Assembly: GCA_028023455.1 (NCBI GenBank)
Contig: JAQFVV010000284.1
Span: 1,068,246-1,132,245, forward strand
Direction of reading: 5' to 3'
Origin: Epiperipatus broadwayi
Taxonomy: Eukaryota; Onychophora; Udeonychophora; Euonychophora; Peripatidae
Length of the DNA stretch: 64,000 nucleotides
This document shows, in pieces, positions 12,420 to 26,726 of the stretch. The notes beneath the pieces were generated by a model, which saw nothing but the letters and a program-made list of their open reading frames with translations, was not told the origin of the DNA and ran no database searches. The first letter of the stretch is position 1; each line of letters begins with the position of its first letter. The translations under genes and the position numbers were made by a program.

Positions 12420-15400
12420 GATCTGATCAAATATCCAATTCTGGCAAAAAAATCAATTTCTTTAATCTTTTCTAATAAGTGCAAAGTCATTTTGATCATG
12501 TCATATTCTTCTCCACTTTCAAAGAAAATTTTATTTTTCAGTGATCATATACAAAAATTTATGAATGTTGCCAATCTTATGATTCCAAAATGTCCATTAT
12601 TGAAAGCTTTAATCAAATTTACACAAGCAGATTTTTTATTTTTTATGAAAGACTAAATGATGTTACTTATGCTATTCCACATTTGACACTCTTCCAAAAT
12701 ATATCCCATAGTCTCATCACTTTGCTAACATAGTGTGCATATAGAGTCCAAATTATAGTTTATTTTTATATGTAGGAATTCAGAAATCGGCAAAGCCCCG
12801 AGGTTGATCTTGATTAAAAAATCAACAAACCTCAGTTCCAATTTTAGATGTTTGGTCAACCTTGGGAACCTTAATATCTTGATCAGAAGAATATAGTCAG
12901 TTTTTGACTTTTCAGAATACATAAGTTTATATGTGTTCCAGTAATTCAGTTTATTATTGAATATTTTTTCCATCTTCTTTATTTTTAGATTGTCAAATAC
13001 AATGGAGATTTATTTTTGTATCCAAAGCTTTCCACTTTTAGGAGTTGGCCTCTCAGTAGGTATTATCTCTTCTGGGTATATGGGCCCCTCCATATCTTGG
13101 TTTTTTATGAATAATTTGGCAAGTACATTATAAGAACACTATATTAATAAAGTCTTGACTGAGTGTAATTCTAATCTGTTCATCTGGAGGCCCAGGCTGA
13201 TGACCAAAGCTTTTCTCCTCCAACATAACTTCCTACATTGGGTTTTGATATTCTTTACAAACGTTTTCATCAGAGAAAAACCTGTCAGGCAATATGTGAT
13301 GTTAAGAAGCATGACCACAAGTGCAATTTTTCTAAATGAAGATAAATAGATCTTCACTAACAACCCAATACATTTTGTTATCTTCCTCATTAGATCATCT
13401 TCAATTTCTTTCCTTATTTTAAATGGGGGAAGCTAGATGAAAAACCAAAAACTTCTGAAGTGAAGCCTTGAACTTTCTCGGTCTTAATCGACCAGATCGC
13501 TGATTTCTCTTTATTGACTCTTAAACCAAATTCATATTTGAACTAGTCCAAGAGCTCCTAAAGCCTTGTAAACTTCTCCCATGAATCAATAAAAACCACT
13601 ACATCATCCATATGAGAGAATGTGATGGATCTTCTCCTACAGCAAAGATATGGCAATCCCTTTAAGAGATGTCTTGGTGCTTAACAGGAGGGGATTCACA
13701 TAGGCTGTGAAAAAAAACATTCAGAGGTGAGCCCCGAGGAATAGAAATCCAAAGACAAAAATACCTCCCTATTAAACAGGAAGTTCTCTATCATCTGGAG
13801 GTATGCATCTGGTACTTTGAGTCCCTCTAGGATCCTCATAAGTGCATTAACTTTAATGCAATCAAAAGCTGAAGCAAAATCAAGCTGAACTGTGACTGGC
13901 TGCAATATCTTCATGCAAATGATATCTATTAAGAGGTTAAATCATCTCACAGCACTAGCCATCAAGCTTCCACTCTTAGAAAAATGGCATTTAGACAACT
14001 GATTAATTATAATATCTTGAATATTATTCTTAATTAGGCCATCATCTCTTTTTACCAATGGAGGGATCATCAATATTGGCCTAAGATTCCCCAGGCTTTG
14101 AGGACCTTCTAATTTTTTAACCAGATGAACCATGGCAATCAGATTGATTCCTGGGAGTTTCTGGGAACCATCAGCCAAAAGGTCTGCCATCCTTTTAATA
14201 ATTGGTGCTGTAAATGCACTTAAATGTAGCAGGACAAATTTTGGAATTCCATGCAAGCCAGGATGAGTTTTATCTGACATCATCCATCAGGTTTGAAATT
14301 TTCTACATAATGATCACATATCCTAGACAGCATGGAAGATCTCCATCACTCTTGGTGCCTTGGCTTTCTGCCAGCCCCAAGGACCCATCTAAGATAGACC
14401 CTGGTCCAGCAATGCTCATGGTGTATAAATTACCATAATGTCTTGACTGAAAGATATTCAGAAACCTCCTCCTGCTTCTTTTTGTATTTCAATTTCAACT
14501 CTATCATTGATTCAACATTCTGTGCTTTATTGTGAAAATTCATTAATTTCCCCACAATCTTATCCAATTCGAATAGTATATGAGTAGGACATCAGGCTTT
14601 TGAGGTCATTTAATAATCAATTTACCAAGAATCTCTGTAAATTGCATCCATGCTTGATACAGATGAAGATTATTTATATCAACTCCATTAAACAATATGT
14701 ATGCCTCAGATACCAGATAGATGTTCATATTGGTCCGAGTTAACATTCTAATTGTTCTGGGGAGCTCCGATGCAGAATCATTAGAATTACTACACTCAAA
14801 ACTACCAATTGAAAGGTGGTCTGAGAATGCAATTGGTTGAAGCTTCCTTTTAATGGAGTTATAAAATAAATAAAAAGGAAATATTTTCAGGAAGACACAT
14901 AACAAGACACTCGGTGATTTTTCCTTTTTATTGTAAAAGGAGAAGTCCCTATCCGAAAACAGTGATTGACAGCTAATTAATTTCCAGTTTATCATTTGTC
15001 CTTATTTACACTGAAAATTATCATATGTTAAATTAAAGTCCTCAATAATTATAGTAAGAAATGGATTTGTTCTCAATGCTATATTTATATTTTATATAAT
15101 TTTATGAATGATTTCAGGTTAATTCTATTAAAGATATAATTTTTGAATTTGATAATCGCAATCAGGCAGTTATTGTCAATTTTAATATTTTAAAAAAAAG
15201 TGATAGGGGAATTTTTGTTTATTACAAATTGCAACTCCTTCTGCAGCTATATTAGAATAAGATTAGTGAAAGAAACCAAAGGTATTTATTCTATTGACAA
15301 TCTGCTGATCTGTTTTATTATGCATCTTTGCCTCCCCAAGTCATAAGATATCAGGACCTCTAAAGCATAGGTCCTGGCCCTAGAATTACATTATGAAAGC

Positions 15401-15430
15401 AATTTTTAATTATGTCACAGCTGAATTAAA
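12420..15430 (-). pseudogene. Decayed LINE ORF2 (endonuclease + reverse transcriptase)
   Basis: Reading the - strand, remnants of a non-LTR retrotransposon ORF2 appear in the family's order. First is an AP-endonuclease part (about 15400-14780) with an INKN segment and the catalytic-type FSDHLSI motif. Next is a reverse-transcriptase part (about 14283-13440) with LRPI, then LDFASAFDCIK (the motif A region) and a MDDVVVFI segment near 13600 that corresponds to the YADD box. Last is a Cys cluster near 12725-12640 (CTLC ... ETMGYILEEC) like the terminal zinc-binding motif of many LINEs. Stops and frame changes break it throughout. The two main RT frames (14283-13942 and 13914-13696) are in the same register. 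The clade is unclear. It is a dead copy. Confidence 0.8.
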
Positions 15431-15455
15431 AAAGTTCCAAACAAGACCTCAGCTC

Positions 15456-17653
15456 TTAACTGATCTCATACTTGTTTTGATACTGCTTGTTTAAAGTCAC
15501 ATCAAATTCCTTCAACTGCAGTATTTCTTTTTGCTCACTGATGTTAGGAGATTCTATTGTCTCTTTTTCACTTTCAAAATTCTCTTTGTCTTTATATGGG
15601 ATGATCATCTCTATATTACCATCTATAAATTCATCTGGAATAGATTTTATTAGTGGATCATTCAAGGGAAACTTATTCTTGTCTTCTGAATTGATTGAGG
15701 TGATGAAGCTATTGCTTGATCAGATAAATCCAACAAATTCTTTGTATGTTCACTTTTACAGTCCAAAAGATGGAATCTCTTGCTCTCAGTCTTTTTTCCT
15801 TTATGCAGCACTCTTCTTTCATTTTTTGTTCTCTTGTACTGAGGTTTCTGAATACCAAGAGCTAAGTTCTCCTATAGATGATGTAATGTCTTCATCCAGT
15901 GAAAGATTTTTGAGAGTATCAGGCTGCAATGAAACCTCTTGATCCATGTTCTGAGTCTCAATCAATATCTCTTCTCTCTTGTTCATCAATTTTAATTTAT
16001 CCCTTCTCTGTTCATCTCTTATATTTATACCTGTCCATGATCTTTTGTTGTTATAATTTTTGGCTTGACATTTGTGAAATTTTTTCCTTATGGTTTCACA
16101 TAAATTGCATTTTCTATTGGAGCATATGCCTCGATGCTTCCAAAAAACATTCTGGAGCTACACCTCTCATCATGATAATTAAAAGAGACCCTTGATAATT
16201 GATCAGTGATGGAATTATCTCTCTCTTTATTAATAATTTAAAATTAGCTGAATTTGTTATATTATTGTCCCCAATAATGCTATATTTATATTTTGTACAA
16301 AATATAAATATAATGGAAATTGATATATTAGTATTGAAAACTTAGAATTTTCCCAAATGAGACTAGAATGTTTTGCAAATCTGCAACTCAAATTTTGAAT
16401 CATTCCATCAACATATGCAGGTTTGTTTAAGTCTATGTAAATCAGAAATTTATTAGCCAGAATCTTGAATTTATTTTTAAATGCTTCTTTCATGAAGGAG
16501 TTGTTGAATTGCACAATTAAATATTGGTCATTAGCATGAAATAAGATTTTATATATTGATTGCCCATGGCCCTGATGTTTAATTAAAGCATATGACTCAT
16601 GTTCAGGGAATTTAAAATGATTTAAATGTTCATCTTTGGTTGCCATAATCAATGGGTTATCATGTTTGTATATCTGGAACATCCGCATTAGGACTGCTGG
16701 AATGACTTGATTAAATTTATCAGAGATTACAGAATATACTGAGGAGTCATTTTTAATGTCCTCTTTAATATCATGTTCTGATGTCATTTCATCACTCATA
16801 CCCACTTCATCTAATTCCATCACTTGAAAATATCTTATATAACTATTTGTTTCATCTCTGCTCAGATGACCACTTTGCAAATGAACATCATTATTGTTTT
16901 GCATGTTTACATTCATCTTCATACTTTCTGCATATGTCATAGGCACTATTTTATTTTCATTTTAATTCTTACTGGCCCAATTTTGACTGGTTTGTTTAAA
17001 TGATTTAACTTTTTCATCAACTGTTAATGGGGGAAAGTTGTCATTCAAAAGATGATTTATCTTCTGATCTCTTAATTTTTGACTCTCTTTTGCTCCGTCT
17101 TTATAGTCGGTTATATATTTATCTTCCTGTAGTAGGGTTAATTGGCTTTCTAAATGATTATTTTTAGATTTAGCATTTGTATAATCAGGTATTTTACTTC
17201 TTGCCCCTTGAGCCAAGTTCTTAACTATTAAGGATTTCATGAATCTTTTCAAACATTTCTAAACTATTGGGAATAGTTTCTGTACTTCATTAGCTGATTT
17301 TTGGTTTATTGAATCATTATTTTGGCTCATATTATTACTTTCCATTCTTCCATTTGCTTCTCTTATGGGAAGAATCTTTCCTTCTTTTTCAGTGGTCTTC
17401 TCTTGATGTTTGTTTTTATCTGTCTACTCAGGTATTCATTTTCTACTTCTAAATCTATTTTGTTACTGGTTGAAATTGATTTCCCTGATTGTTGATTTTT
17501 TAATGTTGCTGCCTCTGCACCCTTTTTTTTCATAGCTCCCTTTCCTACATGGGAAAACCTCGTAAATGGTCTTGATTTGTTGCTCTCATCTTGTTCTATA
17601 ATATCATTCTCAAAAATTTGGATCATAATTGAATCTTGGGAAAGTGCTGCCAA
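15456..17653 (-). pseudogene. LINE ORF1-like region, upstream of ORF2
   Basis: Several minus-strand frames lie directly upstream of the ORF2 remnant: 17653-17363, 17252-16962, 16946-16257 and 15665-15456. The last three share one register, separated by stops, which is what a single decaying ORF looks like. The products are charged and hydrophilic. The 229-codon frame holds a segment at about residues 110-190 that resembles an RNA-binding-type fold only in general character. A cysteine cluster (CNLCETIRKKFHKC) lies near 16110-16065, but it does not have the usual C-x2-C-x4-H-x4-C spacing. The position 5' of ORF2 on the same strand is the main reason for calling it ORF1. Function is inferred as a retroelement RNA-binding protein. 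Confidence 0.55.
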
Positions 17654-18220
17654 CTTTTACCATTTCCGATGACTTCAGATTTGACACATAGATTACGTTG
17701 TTTTGGGGAGCTCCTGGTTTTTTAATATAACTTTTTTGTTTCTGAATATTTTCACACTATTCTTTTCCTTTATTGTTAATTTCATCATTCTCTATCATAT
17801 TTATGTCATCATTATTTTTAGAACATTGTATTTCTATTTTAAACTTAGTTTGAAAACCGTAATTTCCAAACACACTTTTTTTTTACTTTTCTTAATGATA
17901 CTATCTGAGTTTTTAAAGTTTTCCAGCATTTCCAAAAGTTCATTTTTCACTAAATTTTTCTTTATTAGTTGCTTTTTTTTTAATAATCTTTGTTCCCATT
18001 ATATTAGACTTACCTTCTAAATTTAAGTTGATTGTTTCTCATCTACATATTTTTTCAATAGATTTGTTCTATTTTTCCTTTCTAAATCTTAAACTTTCTT
18101 TGAAAGAAAAATACTTTTAAATGTTAGAATTTATACTTAAACACTTCTTTTTTCAAACAACTTAGTATTGATTGTGACAGAGCTTTTTTTGAGAGACCAC
18201 CTTCGTGGCTGATTTTACAT
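17654..18220. other. T-rich stretch 5' of the LINE
   Basis: A 105-codon + frame (17703-18020) is almost wholly Phe, Leu, Ile and Ser from T-rich sequence and is not convincing as a gene. This could be the LINE 5' untranslated region read in reverse. Nothing else is seen. Confidence 0.3.
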
Positions 18221-18221
18221 G

Positions 18222-18850
<629 letters not shown>

Positions 18851-19059
18851 TAGACTATTCCTAGCTCACTATAATATGATTGAGAACAATGCTGAGATAA
18901 CTCTGAAGTATCAATAAAATATAAAAAATCTCATAACAATGAAAATCTCTTTATTCATCATCAATACCAATACAGAAAATAACATGATCAATGTTCAACA
19001 AACTCATTCACTATCTCTGCAAAATATCTCTTTCCCTCAATAATCTGATTGGTGATAAT

Positions 19060-19800
19060 ATTCTCTATTATTAATATAAGTTTCACTTTTAGTCTGATGT
19101 ATTATTCTTGTTCTATAAGGGACTAGTGGCATGAAATGGTGACTCTTTTTAGAGTAGTTATCCATAAAGGTTGACCTTCAAGTCTTCCTCCATACCATAG
19201 ATTTTTGTAACTAATGTAATTTATCTGATGTTCAGGTACCCTTTTAAATGGTTATCTGTGTTGGAGTTTAAATTCCTGCTCTCAATTGCTTTTATGTGCA
19301 GGTTTACTGTCATCAAATGCTTTGAGTAATTCAGCTGTCTCTTCTACAATTTTTCAATCAGTCTATTAGCAACTGTTCAATGTGATAAGAGAAACTCCAT
19401 TTAAACTATGCATACAATTGTCTTTCACATAAGGGAATGGTTTGTCCAGATTCTTAGTTTGGCTATATGCTGTTGAAAAAATGGAGTGAATGACTCTCTG
19501 TGTTTTCATTTCTTTTGAGCAATATAGGGTTTGACTGTTCCATGACAATCAGCCCTCCTATACGAATTTAACAGTGACTGTTTAAACTGGTTAAAATTTT
19601 CAGGTTTGTCAAACAATAAATTCCACCAAGCTTAAAATGTGCTTTGGAGATGGCTACAAGCAATCATGATTTTAGTCTCTTCAGTCAATTTATTTAAATT
19701 AAAATATATTTCTAAGCTGCTAAGATACTCAATTGGAACCTTCCCTGCATGTCCTGAAAAAACTCAAATTTTTAAGTATTGACTGAGTCTACTAAAATGA
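19060..19800 (-). pseudogene. Degenerate gypsy-type gag fragment, copy 1
   Basis: On the - strand this stretch reads as a retrotransposon capsid-like (retrotrans_gag) region. About 19740 to 19640 gives LEIYFNLNKLTEETKI, followed by a hydrophobic HLQ segment. About 19630 to 19570 gives WWNLLFDKPENFNQFKQSLL. Farther on, the 60-codon frame 19548-19366 continues the same region in another register. This is the usual order of Ty3/gypsy Gag: acidic loop, tryptophan pair, F-x2-F-K. Stops and frame breaks show it is dead. Two related pieces lie at 20400-20690 and 21410-22045. Confidence 0.65.
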
Positions 19801-19999
19801 GCATTATATATGTATCTATCAACATCTGTGTAAATATTCCTACTAACATCAGGTTGACTTTTTCATATGGGACACTTAGTTTTTCCATAGGTAAGTCTAT
19901 CTTATATTTGATTTACATTTATTTTATATCTATCTGTATTTTTACTAACCCCTCTGTTATCTTTTACTGCACTTTAATTTGACTCTCACCTTTTATTTG

Positions 20000-20690
20000 A
20001 ATACTTTAAAATAACATTGAGTTAAATAGTTGATTTCTTGCTATGCTTGAATCAGTCTTGCATATTCTCTATTTTTACATCTTCAACTATCCCATGCAAT
20101 TGTGCAAATTTTTATCCTGCTCAATTTTTATTTAATTGAATTCGAGTCTTACTTCACCAATTTGACTTTCTAACTGTACAGAATGCTTTTCTGATCTCCC
20201 CATTATTTGTTCACTTTATTGGCTCAATCTATTGTGTGTTTTGTTTTGTTTGACTCTCAGTTTGGTTTTTCATTTCTGTGAACATGTTTTTCATGTTCTC
20301 TTTATTTTGTGTTTTAATATCTCTCAATTCTGTGTTTTGTTTTCCATGTTCCCTTTAGGTTTTTTTTATTTAAAATATCTGCACTTCTCTTGGACAATAT
20401 AGTATTTGATCCCTTATTGACAATTTGTACTCCAGAAGAAATTTAACATTGTCTGTTTAAACTAGTGAGAATGTTCAGGTTTGTCAGACAACAAATCCTA
20501 CAATGCTTTAAATGCGATTTGGAGATAGCTACAAGTAATCATATTTTAGCCTCTTCAAGTGAATTTATTTAAAGTAAAATATCTTTGTAAGCTGCTAAGA
20601 TACTCAGTTGCAACTTCCTCTGCATATCCTGAACACACTTCATTTTTTTAGTTTTATCAATTGTCGTTAGTATATCAACAGTACGGTTCA
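20000..20690 (-). pseudogene. Degenerate gag fragment, copy 2, with coiled-coil-like tail
   Basis: At 20425-20650 the sequence repeats the copy-1 capsid landmarks: the plus-strand strings AATTTAACATTGTCTGTTTAAAC, TTTGGAGATAGCTACAAG and GCTGCTAAGATACTCAGTTG all have close counterparts at 19565-19740. At 20000-20400 the - strand reads as Lys/Glu/Asn/Gln-rich sequence with stops, as in the coiled-coil N-terminal part of many Gag proteins. It lies upstream, in element sense, of copy 1. It is probably the N-terminal part belonging to copy 1, with the 20425-20650 piece left over from an internal duplication. Confidence 0.5.
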
Positions 20691-20769
20691 GTTTTTAAAA
20701 CTAAACAGAGCAAAACTCTCCATACAATATTGCCACCTATGCTAAACAGAGTAATCAATGGATGCCAGA

Positions 20770-21065
20770 AGGCTTGTGCATAAAATCCCTATCTAATGCC
20801 TACTCATCCAATATCCCCAGACTAGTTTCTGGCTTGCGGCTTTCGTCAGTGAGGAGCTTTGGATCTGAGAGCACTGCATCTAGATCTTAGGATCTAATGC
20901 AACCCTCTAGCAACCACCTTTTATCTCTACTTAACTACAAAACTAAGAGAATGAAATTGGAAAACACAAAAAAAGATTTTCAATCTAAGCTCAATAGCTT
21001 ATATAGTCATATGGGTCTGAACTCAGTTCAGCACCCATACATTTTGGTGTCTTGGCTCTTTTACA
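20770..21065. repeat. Dispersed repeat fragment, related to 36230-36410
   Basis: The segment from TTTCTGGCTTGCGGCTTTCGT to TATGGGTCTGAACTCAGTT has a diverged counterpart at 36236-36408: GGCTCACCTCAGTGAGAAGCT, AGACTAGATCTAAC and ATATGGGTCTGAACTCAGTT in the same order and orientation. It is less AT-rich than its surroundings and non-coding in all frames, apart from a 69-codon + frame without domain. Identity unknown; probably an untranslated or LTR part of a retroelement. Confidence 0.6.
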
Positions 21066-21409
21066 ACCATAGCCACCACTATCCTATTAGGCAGGATTGG
21101 TGTTAAACCATTGCTCTGTTTATCAACAATTAATGTGCTAGTATAGAAAATATGATCATGTGATTTTTAAAACTAGTCATTACTGTTATACTCAGTAGAA
21201 TTTTCCTTTATAAGCTGTATTATACCTATTAACAAGTTTATAATCATCAACTTAGAGACCATTCTTATTTATATAAGGAATAAACTTTACTTGTGTCTAA
21301 ATATTTTATTTATTTTACTTTTCATCCTACCATTATAACTTTTATGGCTTTATCAGTGTTATGATTTGGGTTTTTTAGTAAGTGATTGTGGCTCATGATC
21401 AGGTTAATG

Positions 21410-22045
21410 ATAATATTCTCTATTATTAATATCAGTTACATTTCCAGACAGATAAATTATTCTTGTCTATTGTGAACATTGGTACCATCTGTTGATCTAC
21501 TTTTTGGGTAGTTATACTTAACGGGTGACCTTTAGGTCTTCCTCCATACCATGTTTTTTGTAACTAATGGAATTTATCTAGGGTTCATGTCCCCTTTTAC
21601 ATGACTCTCTATATTGTGGGATAAATATCCACTCTCAATAGCATTCATTTGCAGATTTGCTGCTATCAAACACATTTGGTAATTCACGTATCTCTTCAAC
21701 AGTTTTTTCATCGGTACCTATTAGCGTCTGTTCAATGTGATTAAGGAATCTATGCCTAAGTATGCATACAATGTGACTTTCTGATAATGGTTTGGCCATC
21801 AAGACTCTTAATTTATTTACTTATTATCAAAAAAATTGAGTGAATGTTTCTCCACTTCTATTGACAGTCCACATTTCAGTAGTAATTTAAAAGTGCCTGT
21901 TTAAACTGTCAAAATTTTCAAGTTTGTCAAACAACAAACACTACTAGTTTTGATGCACTTTGGAGATGACTACAACCAATCTAGATTTTAGCATCTTTAG
22001 TCAATTTATTTAGATTAAAATATCCTTCTAAGCTGTAACCACCCT
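21410..22045 (-). pseudogene. Degenerate gypsy-type gag fragment, copy 3
   Basis: Collinear with copy 1 (19060-19740). Plus-strand landmarks recur in order: TAATATTCTCTATTATTAATAT, CTTCCTCCATACCAT, TTTGTAACTAATGKAATTTATCT, GTTCAATGTGATWA, TTTGTCAAACAACAAA and TTTATTTARATTAAAATAT. The minus-strand translation again shows LEGYFNLNKLTKDAKI followed by the HLQ segment. The 5' end of the gag sequence is cut at about 22040, just before the repeat block at 22190-22560. It is not functional. Confidence 0.65.
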
Positions 22046-22189
22046 GTTTAAACAATTGCAAATAATAGAATTAACAATAAAAAAAAAACAAATAATATTT
22101 GTAAATTATTTTTTTACACTAGGCAAATTTAAATACAACTAAAGGGCAATGATGAACATGATGAAGCGACTACATATATTTTAATTTCA

Positions 22190-22560
22190 ATAGTCTAATT
22201 TATATAGCAATATGTATTTGTCAAATTGAACACCTATAAACACAAGTTTTTGTGTAGGTTCAATTACATTTTCTGATTTTTACTCCTTCCTCCCCATATT
22301 AAAACTATTATTAAATGATAAAAGTATAATCAGCTTGGACTTCGGATGTAAAATACCACGTAAAAAAAATATTACCAAAAAAATTATGACACTAATTTTA
22401 ATTAACAATTGGGTGATAATATTAAAAAATGTATGTAAATATTTACTTTAGAATTATGTAAAGAGCATGGCATGAGAGAAAATTTTTGAGGATTTATAAT
22501 TCATCAAAAAAGCTTATATTAAATTCAATTAATTACCTTGATACCTTTGTAAGCTCACTT
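22190..22560. repeat. Repeat block, partner of 18425-18850
   Basis: This block shares ordered landmarks with 18425-18850 in the same orientation. It may be the second, eroded LTR of the gag-bearing element. Between it and the next repeat (22560-23300) I see only AT-rich sequence. Confidence 0.5.
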
Positions 22561-23302
22561 ATATTTCTTTCTTAGTGAATATGGATATATGAGCATTAAA
22601 TTCATTAATTTTAAACTTCTGTGAGCAATATTAACATTTCACTTATTTTGATTTTTCCCATGAATTTTCTTATGAAAGTTCCATTGTAATTTTTCTATGA
22701 ATTTCATAGATATTTAGAACATCAAAATAAATAGATTTACAAACTACTTCATAGAATAATATTTCTATGTGGTGATCAATTTATATGGCTAGTTTTCTTC
22801 TTATAGCAAGCAAATCTTATATACTTAACTTCAGCATTGGAAAGATTGAAATTAATATGAAGGCATTGAGATACACTATATGAAAAGCCAGGGAAGATAT
22901 TCTGGAGTTTTTTTACCCCAATGATGTTTTAGTTTTACTTAAATAATTATAACAATTTTTACTGACTTATATTCAGTAAGTGACATGATGAAGGAGTAAT
23001 AAATTACCACCTTTTATGAAAAGCAGACTATCAAAAAAAAAAGGTTTTGGAAATGGTTTCTAGCAATATTGTTGTCTTTTTAAAATAATAATTCTTATTT
23101 CTAAATAAAAATTATAATACATTTCATTTTTCACAATTATTATTATCATTTTCAAAAGACTTCAAAATGTATATTATACACATGACTTTTTAATATTCTA
23201 GAATATATAATAAAAAATCTTCATATAATAACAACTACTGTGAACTCAGCAATGAGAGTTATAATATATATTGTAAAGGTAATTGTCATTTATCAAATTA
23301 AT
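22561..23302. other. Gene-free AT-rich stretch
   Basis: No frames or repeats of note, apart from A/T homopolymers. It may be the interior of an older element disrupted by the foldback that follows. Confidence 0.25.
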
Positions 23303-23478
23303 AATAATATTTAAACAGCATTAAACTGTTGCACATGCGCTTTGAATTTTTAAATATAAAATGAATGAATACTAACACTTCAGACTTTATCATGTGGTTG
23401 AAGTGTTAGTATTTATTCATTTTATATTTAAAAATCCAAAGCGCATGTGCAACAGTTTAATGCTGTTTAAATATTATT
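23303..23478. mobile_element. Foldback / MITE-like hairpin element
   Basis: Left arm 23303-23382 and right arm 23399-23478 are 80-base reverse complements with very few mismatches, around a 16-base loop. The arms contain CAGCATTAAACTGTTGCACA and its complement. TAATA/TATTA-type bases at the edges prevent a firm target-site duplication. It is non-coding and was probably mobilised by a transposase encoded elsewhere. Confidence 0.85.
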
Positions 23479-23549
23479 GTTTATAAAAGACATCATGCTA
23501 TATAAAATAATTAACTTATTTACAAATTGATAATAATAAGATGTAAAAA

Positions 23550-26500
23550 TAAATTGAAAATACAATATTCAAAAATTAATTTGTCTATAAGAACAAAGAT
23601 AGCTAATGGATGACTGCAGATAAAGACTGTATTAAAGGACATTTAAGAACAGAATTAACAATAAATTTTCAAATTTTCTTAGATTCAAACATCAACATTA
23701 GTATTTATTTATTTATTTGTGAATTTATGCACTGTGGGAGAAGAAGAGAGAGCTCTGTGTTAGAAAAATTTTCAGACAATGATCTTCACATGGCAACCAT
23801 GAGGGTTGCCATTGGAATTTGTTGAATTGTAATGAAAAAATTTAACTGAACTTTATTGGAGAACAGACATAAATTAAAATATGTAAATTTAGTTTTGAAT
23901 TATTTTAAATATACTAACCTTAGTATTAGAATGTATCATTAGGATAAGAAAAGTTACATTTTAAATTTTTTTTTTATTTATTCTAACAACATTAATGTTA
24001 ATATTTTTTTTAAAAATATTTTGAAGTTTTGCAAACATTTTTTAAAATATAATAGTGTTTAGTGGGTGACTGATATTTTTGATTAATATGTTTTTTTATT
24101 GCTGAATTTGGACCGATGATGTCAAGATAGTGGCATTTTACAAATCGTAAAGCCACTAGGTAATTTTCAAAATCATTTTAATTATTTTGTGCCATATATT
24201 TTATTTACTATTTTTTCCTAGAGTTACGTGGAATATTTTGAAATATTGATTTTATCATATGTATGTGTGAACCTGAGTGTGTGTGCATTAATTACACATG
24301 TAAATTTTATTATTATTCTGAGATATAAGCTATGATTTTAAAGAGATATGCATACTTTTTTTTTCTTTCTTATATTACAAAGTTTAATATCATGTATTGA
24401 TGCTCATAATTTTTCATGATTCTTTACTGAATGAACCATACATTGTTTTAAATATTTGAATATTGATTTTAATGTTTTAAAATCAAAATCATTTGTATTT
24501 TTATTGCTGAGTTTTAAATGAATAAAACATTTTTCTTATAATAGATCTGGATTAATAGTACCATATGTTAGCTTTGATTACATGTAATGCTATTTATTTT
24601 GCAATGTGGCTTGTTAGATCTATTTTGGACTTTTAATTAATAGTAACAGGGGAAGTATATAAAAAAAACCTTGGATGTATTATATTAAGGATATGTTAAG
24701 AAGATAGGAAAGTAGGCTATATTTTATCTTATTAGTTTTTATGCAAATACAGTTAACATAGCCATGTGTCTAATATGTATTTTCTATGGGCAGTGTTGAT
24801 ATTTTCATATTTTAAAATAATCTGTAGGTGCTGAATAAATAGCCTGGACATTATTTTTGAAGGCATTGGACAAAAGTGATACCTATTTTTTTTCACTGTT
24901 TTCATGTGGATTATTAAACACATTTTATACTATGAATCTTTACTCTAGTCATTCCTTCATGTCCTATGCATCATATTGCTATCTTAATTTCAACAGTTAT
25001 TACATCGTATAGCATAATATTTTATGAAAGAATAATAATAAATAATTTTGGATTGATGTATTGTTTTTCAAAAGAAAGCAAGATAGATTTTTTTTGTTTG
25101 CATTAAGATGAAATACAAATAAAATTGAATATAAATACTGATAGTCAAATAATAAAGAATCATAAATATTTTTTCATATTTTATTAAACAATTTTGAGGA
25201 TTAAAAAATTACAATTATTCATGATATTTTTAAATAATTTTGATATTTTTTGATTTTCACAAACCAATGCACATTTTTAAAAAATGAAATATCAAAATGA
25301 ACAACACAAAGTGTGATGAATGCTTGTATTTTTATGAATATTAGTTTATATTATTTTTTAGAAAAACATTAACACTTATAAGGATTTGAGAATGGTGCCA
25401 AGCAAAAAGTATCTAGTATAACATCAACACTACTATTTTTGTTAAATTCAATTTTCATTTATTGAATGAATCTTAAAACATATTTTCAAAATGATCATGA
25501 TTTTAAGTATTTATATTTTTGTGTACATTTATTAAAATTATATTGTCTATTTATTTAATTAGCAAGCGATTTCATTGGACTATAAAATGTAGGTCTAAAT
25601 TAACATATCATTTTTATATTACATATGATGAATAATACATAAGCCAGGGTGAAGGCTTATTTACTTCCTGATTTTTTTCTTATATAGTTGAAAATTGTAA
25701 CTCAATCTTACTTTAGTTAAATTTGTATTTTGTTAGATTTTATTTAGTGAAACTTGTACATAATGTAAATAGTTTAGTTTTTAAAAAAGGTGTAATAAAT
25801 TGGTTAAAACTTTTTTTTTCTAAATATTTTCATTGATTTATTCACTATTACAAATACATGATTAACAGAATCCAAAATAAATATGATATATATGTACAGT
25901 ATAAATAAATTATTCATTTTTAGAAATAATAATTATTTAGAATATGATATTTGAATAATTTTTCTTTTGCAATAATATTATTATAGTCATAATTGATCCT
26001 ACAATTTACTGCATAAAATTTTAATATTGTTTGTTGCTACATATTACAGATTATACCATATTAAGATACCACACAAGAAATAAAATAATTATATTACTAA
26101 TATTATGTTATCTTTATTATTAGTTGTTATAGTATTAAATAGTAGATAGTATTAATAATTACTTAATTAAGAGCAGAAATATTATTATTTATTATTGTTA
26201 TTATTGTTGTTTAGATGTAGTAGAAGTGATAGAAAATTTCTTACCATACTTGGCTACAGAAGATGTTTTTAAAAAAATCAGATTTATTTTTCTAGAACCT
26301 GAGATAGTTATAATTATACTTTAGTAAAAGAGATTAAAGTTTAGTTTAGTAATATTGTACTAAATTACTTGTTATTTTAAAAGTTTTAAAATACTATGAA
26401 TTCATTATTATTTAAAATAATAGGAGGGATAGTGTTATTATGCCATTGAGATTGCATCCTGTGGGATATAGGTTCAATGTAATTCTTTACTGCTTTACCT

Positions 26501-26726
26501 TCACTAAATTGTCTCGTGATATTATTAGTGTTTTATTAATTTAATTTTCATGAATCGAACCATATATTATTCATTAAGTATTTAGAGTTAGTCAATGGTA
26601 GAAATTATTATAGGATGTCTTTATTATTTATTATATTAAGATTATAAGTTTTTTTATCTGGAACATTATTATTTTATTTGAGTTAGTTTTATTTTCTATT
26701 TATTGTATTGACTAGAAGGTAAGGGT

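Noticed and set aside
17703-18020. 105-codon plus-strand frame rich in Phe/Ser/Leu
   Set aside because: T-rich low-complexity sequence; probably the reverse of retroelement or leader sequence.
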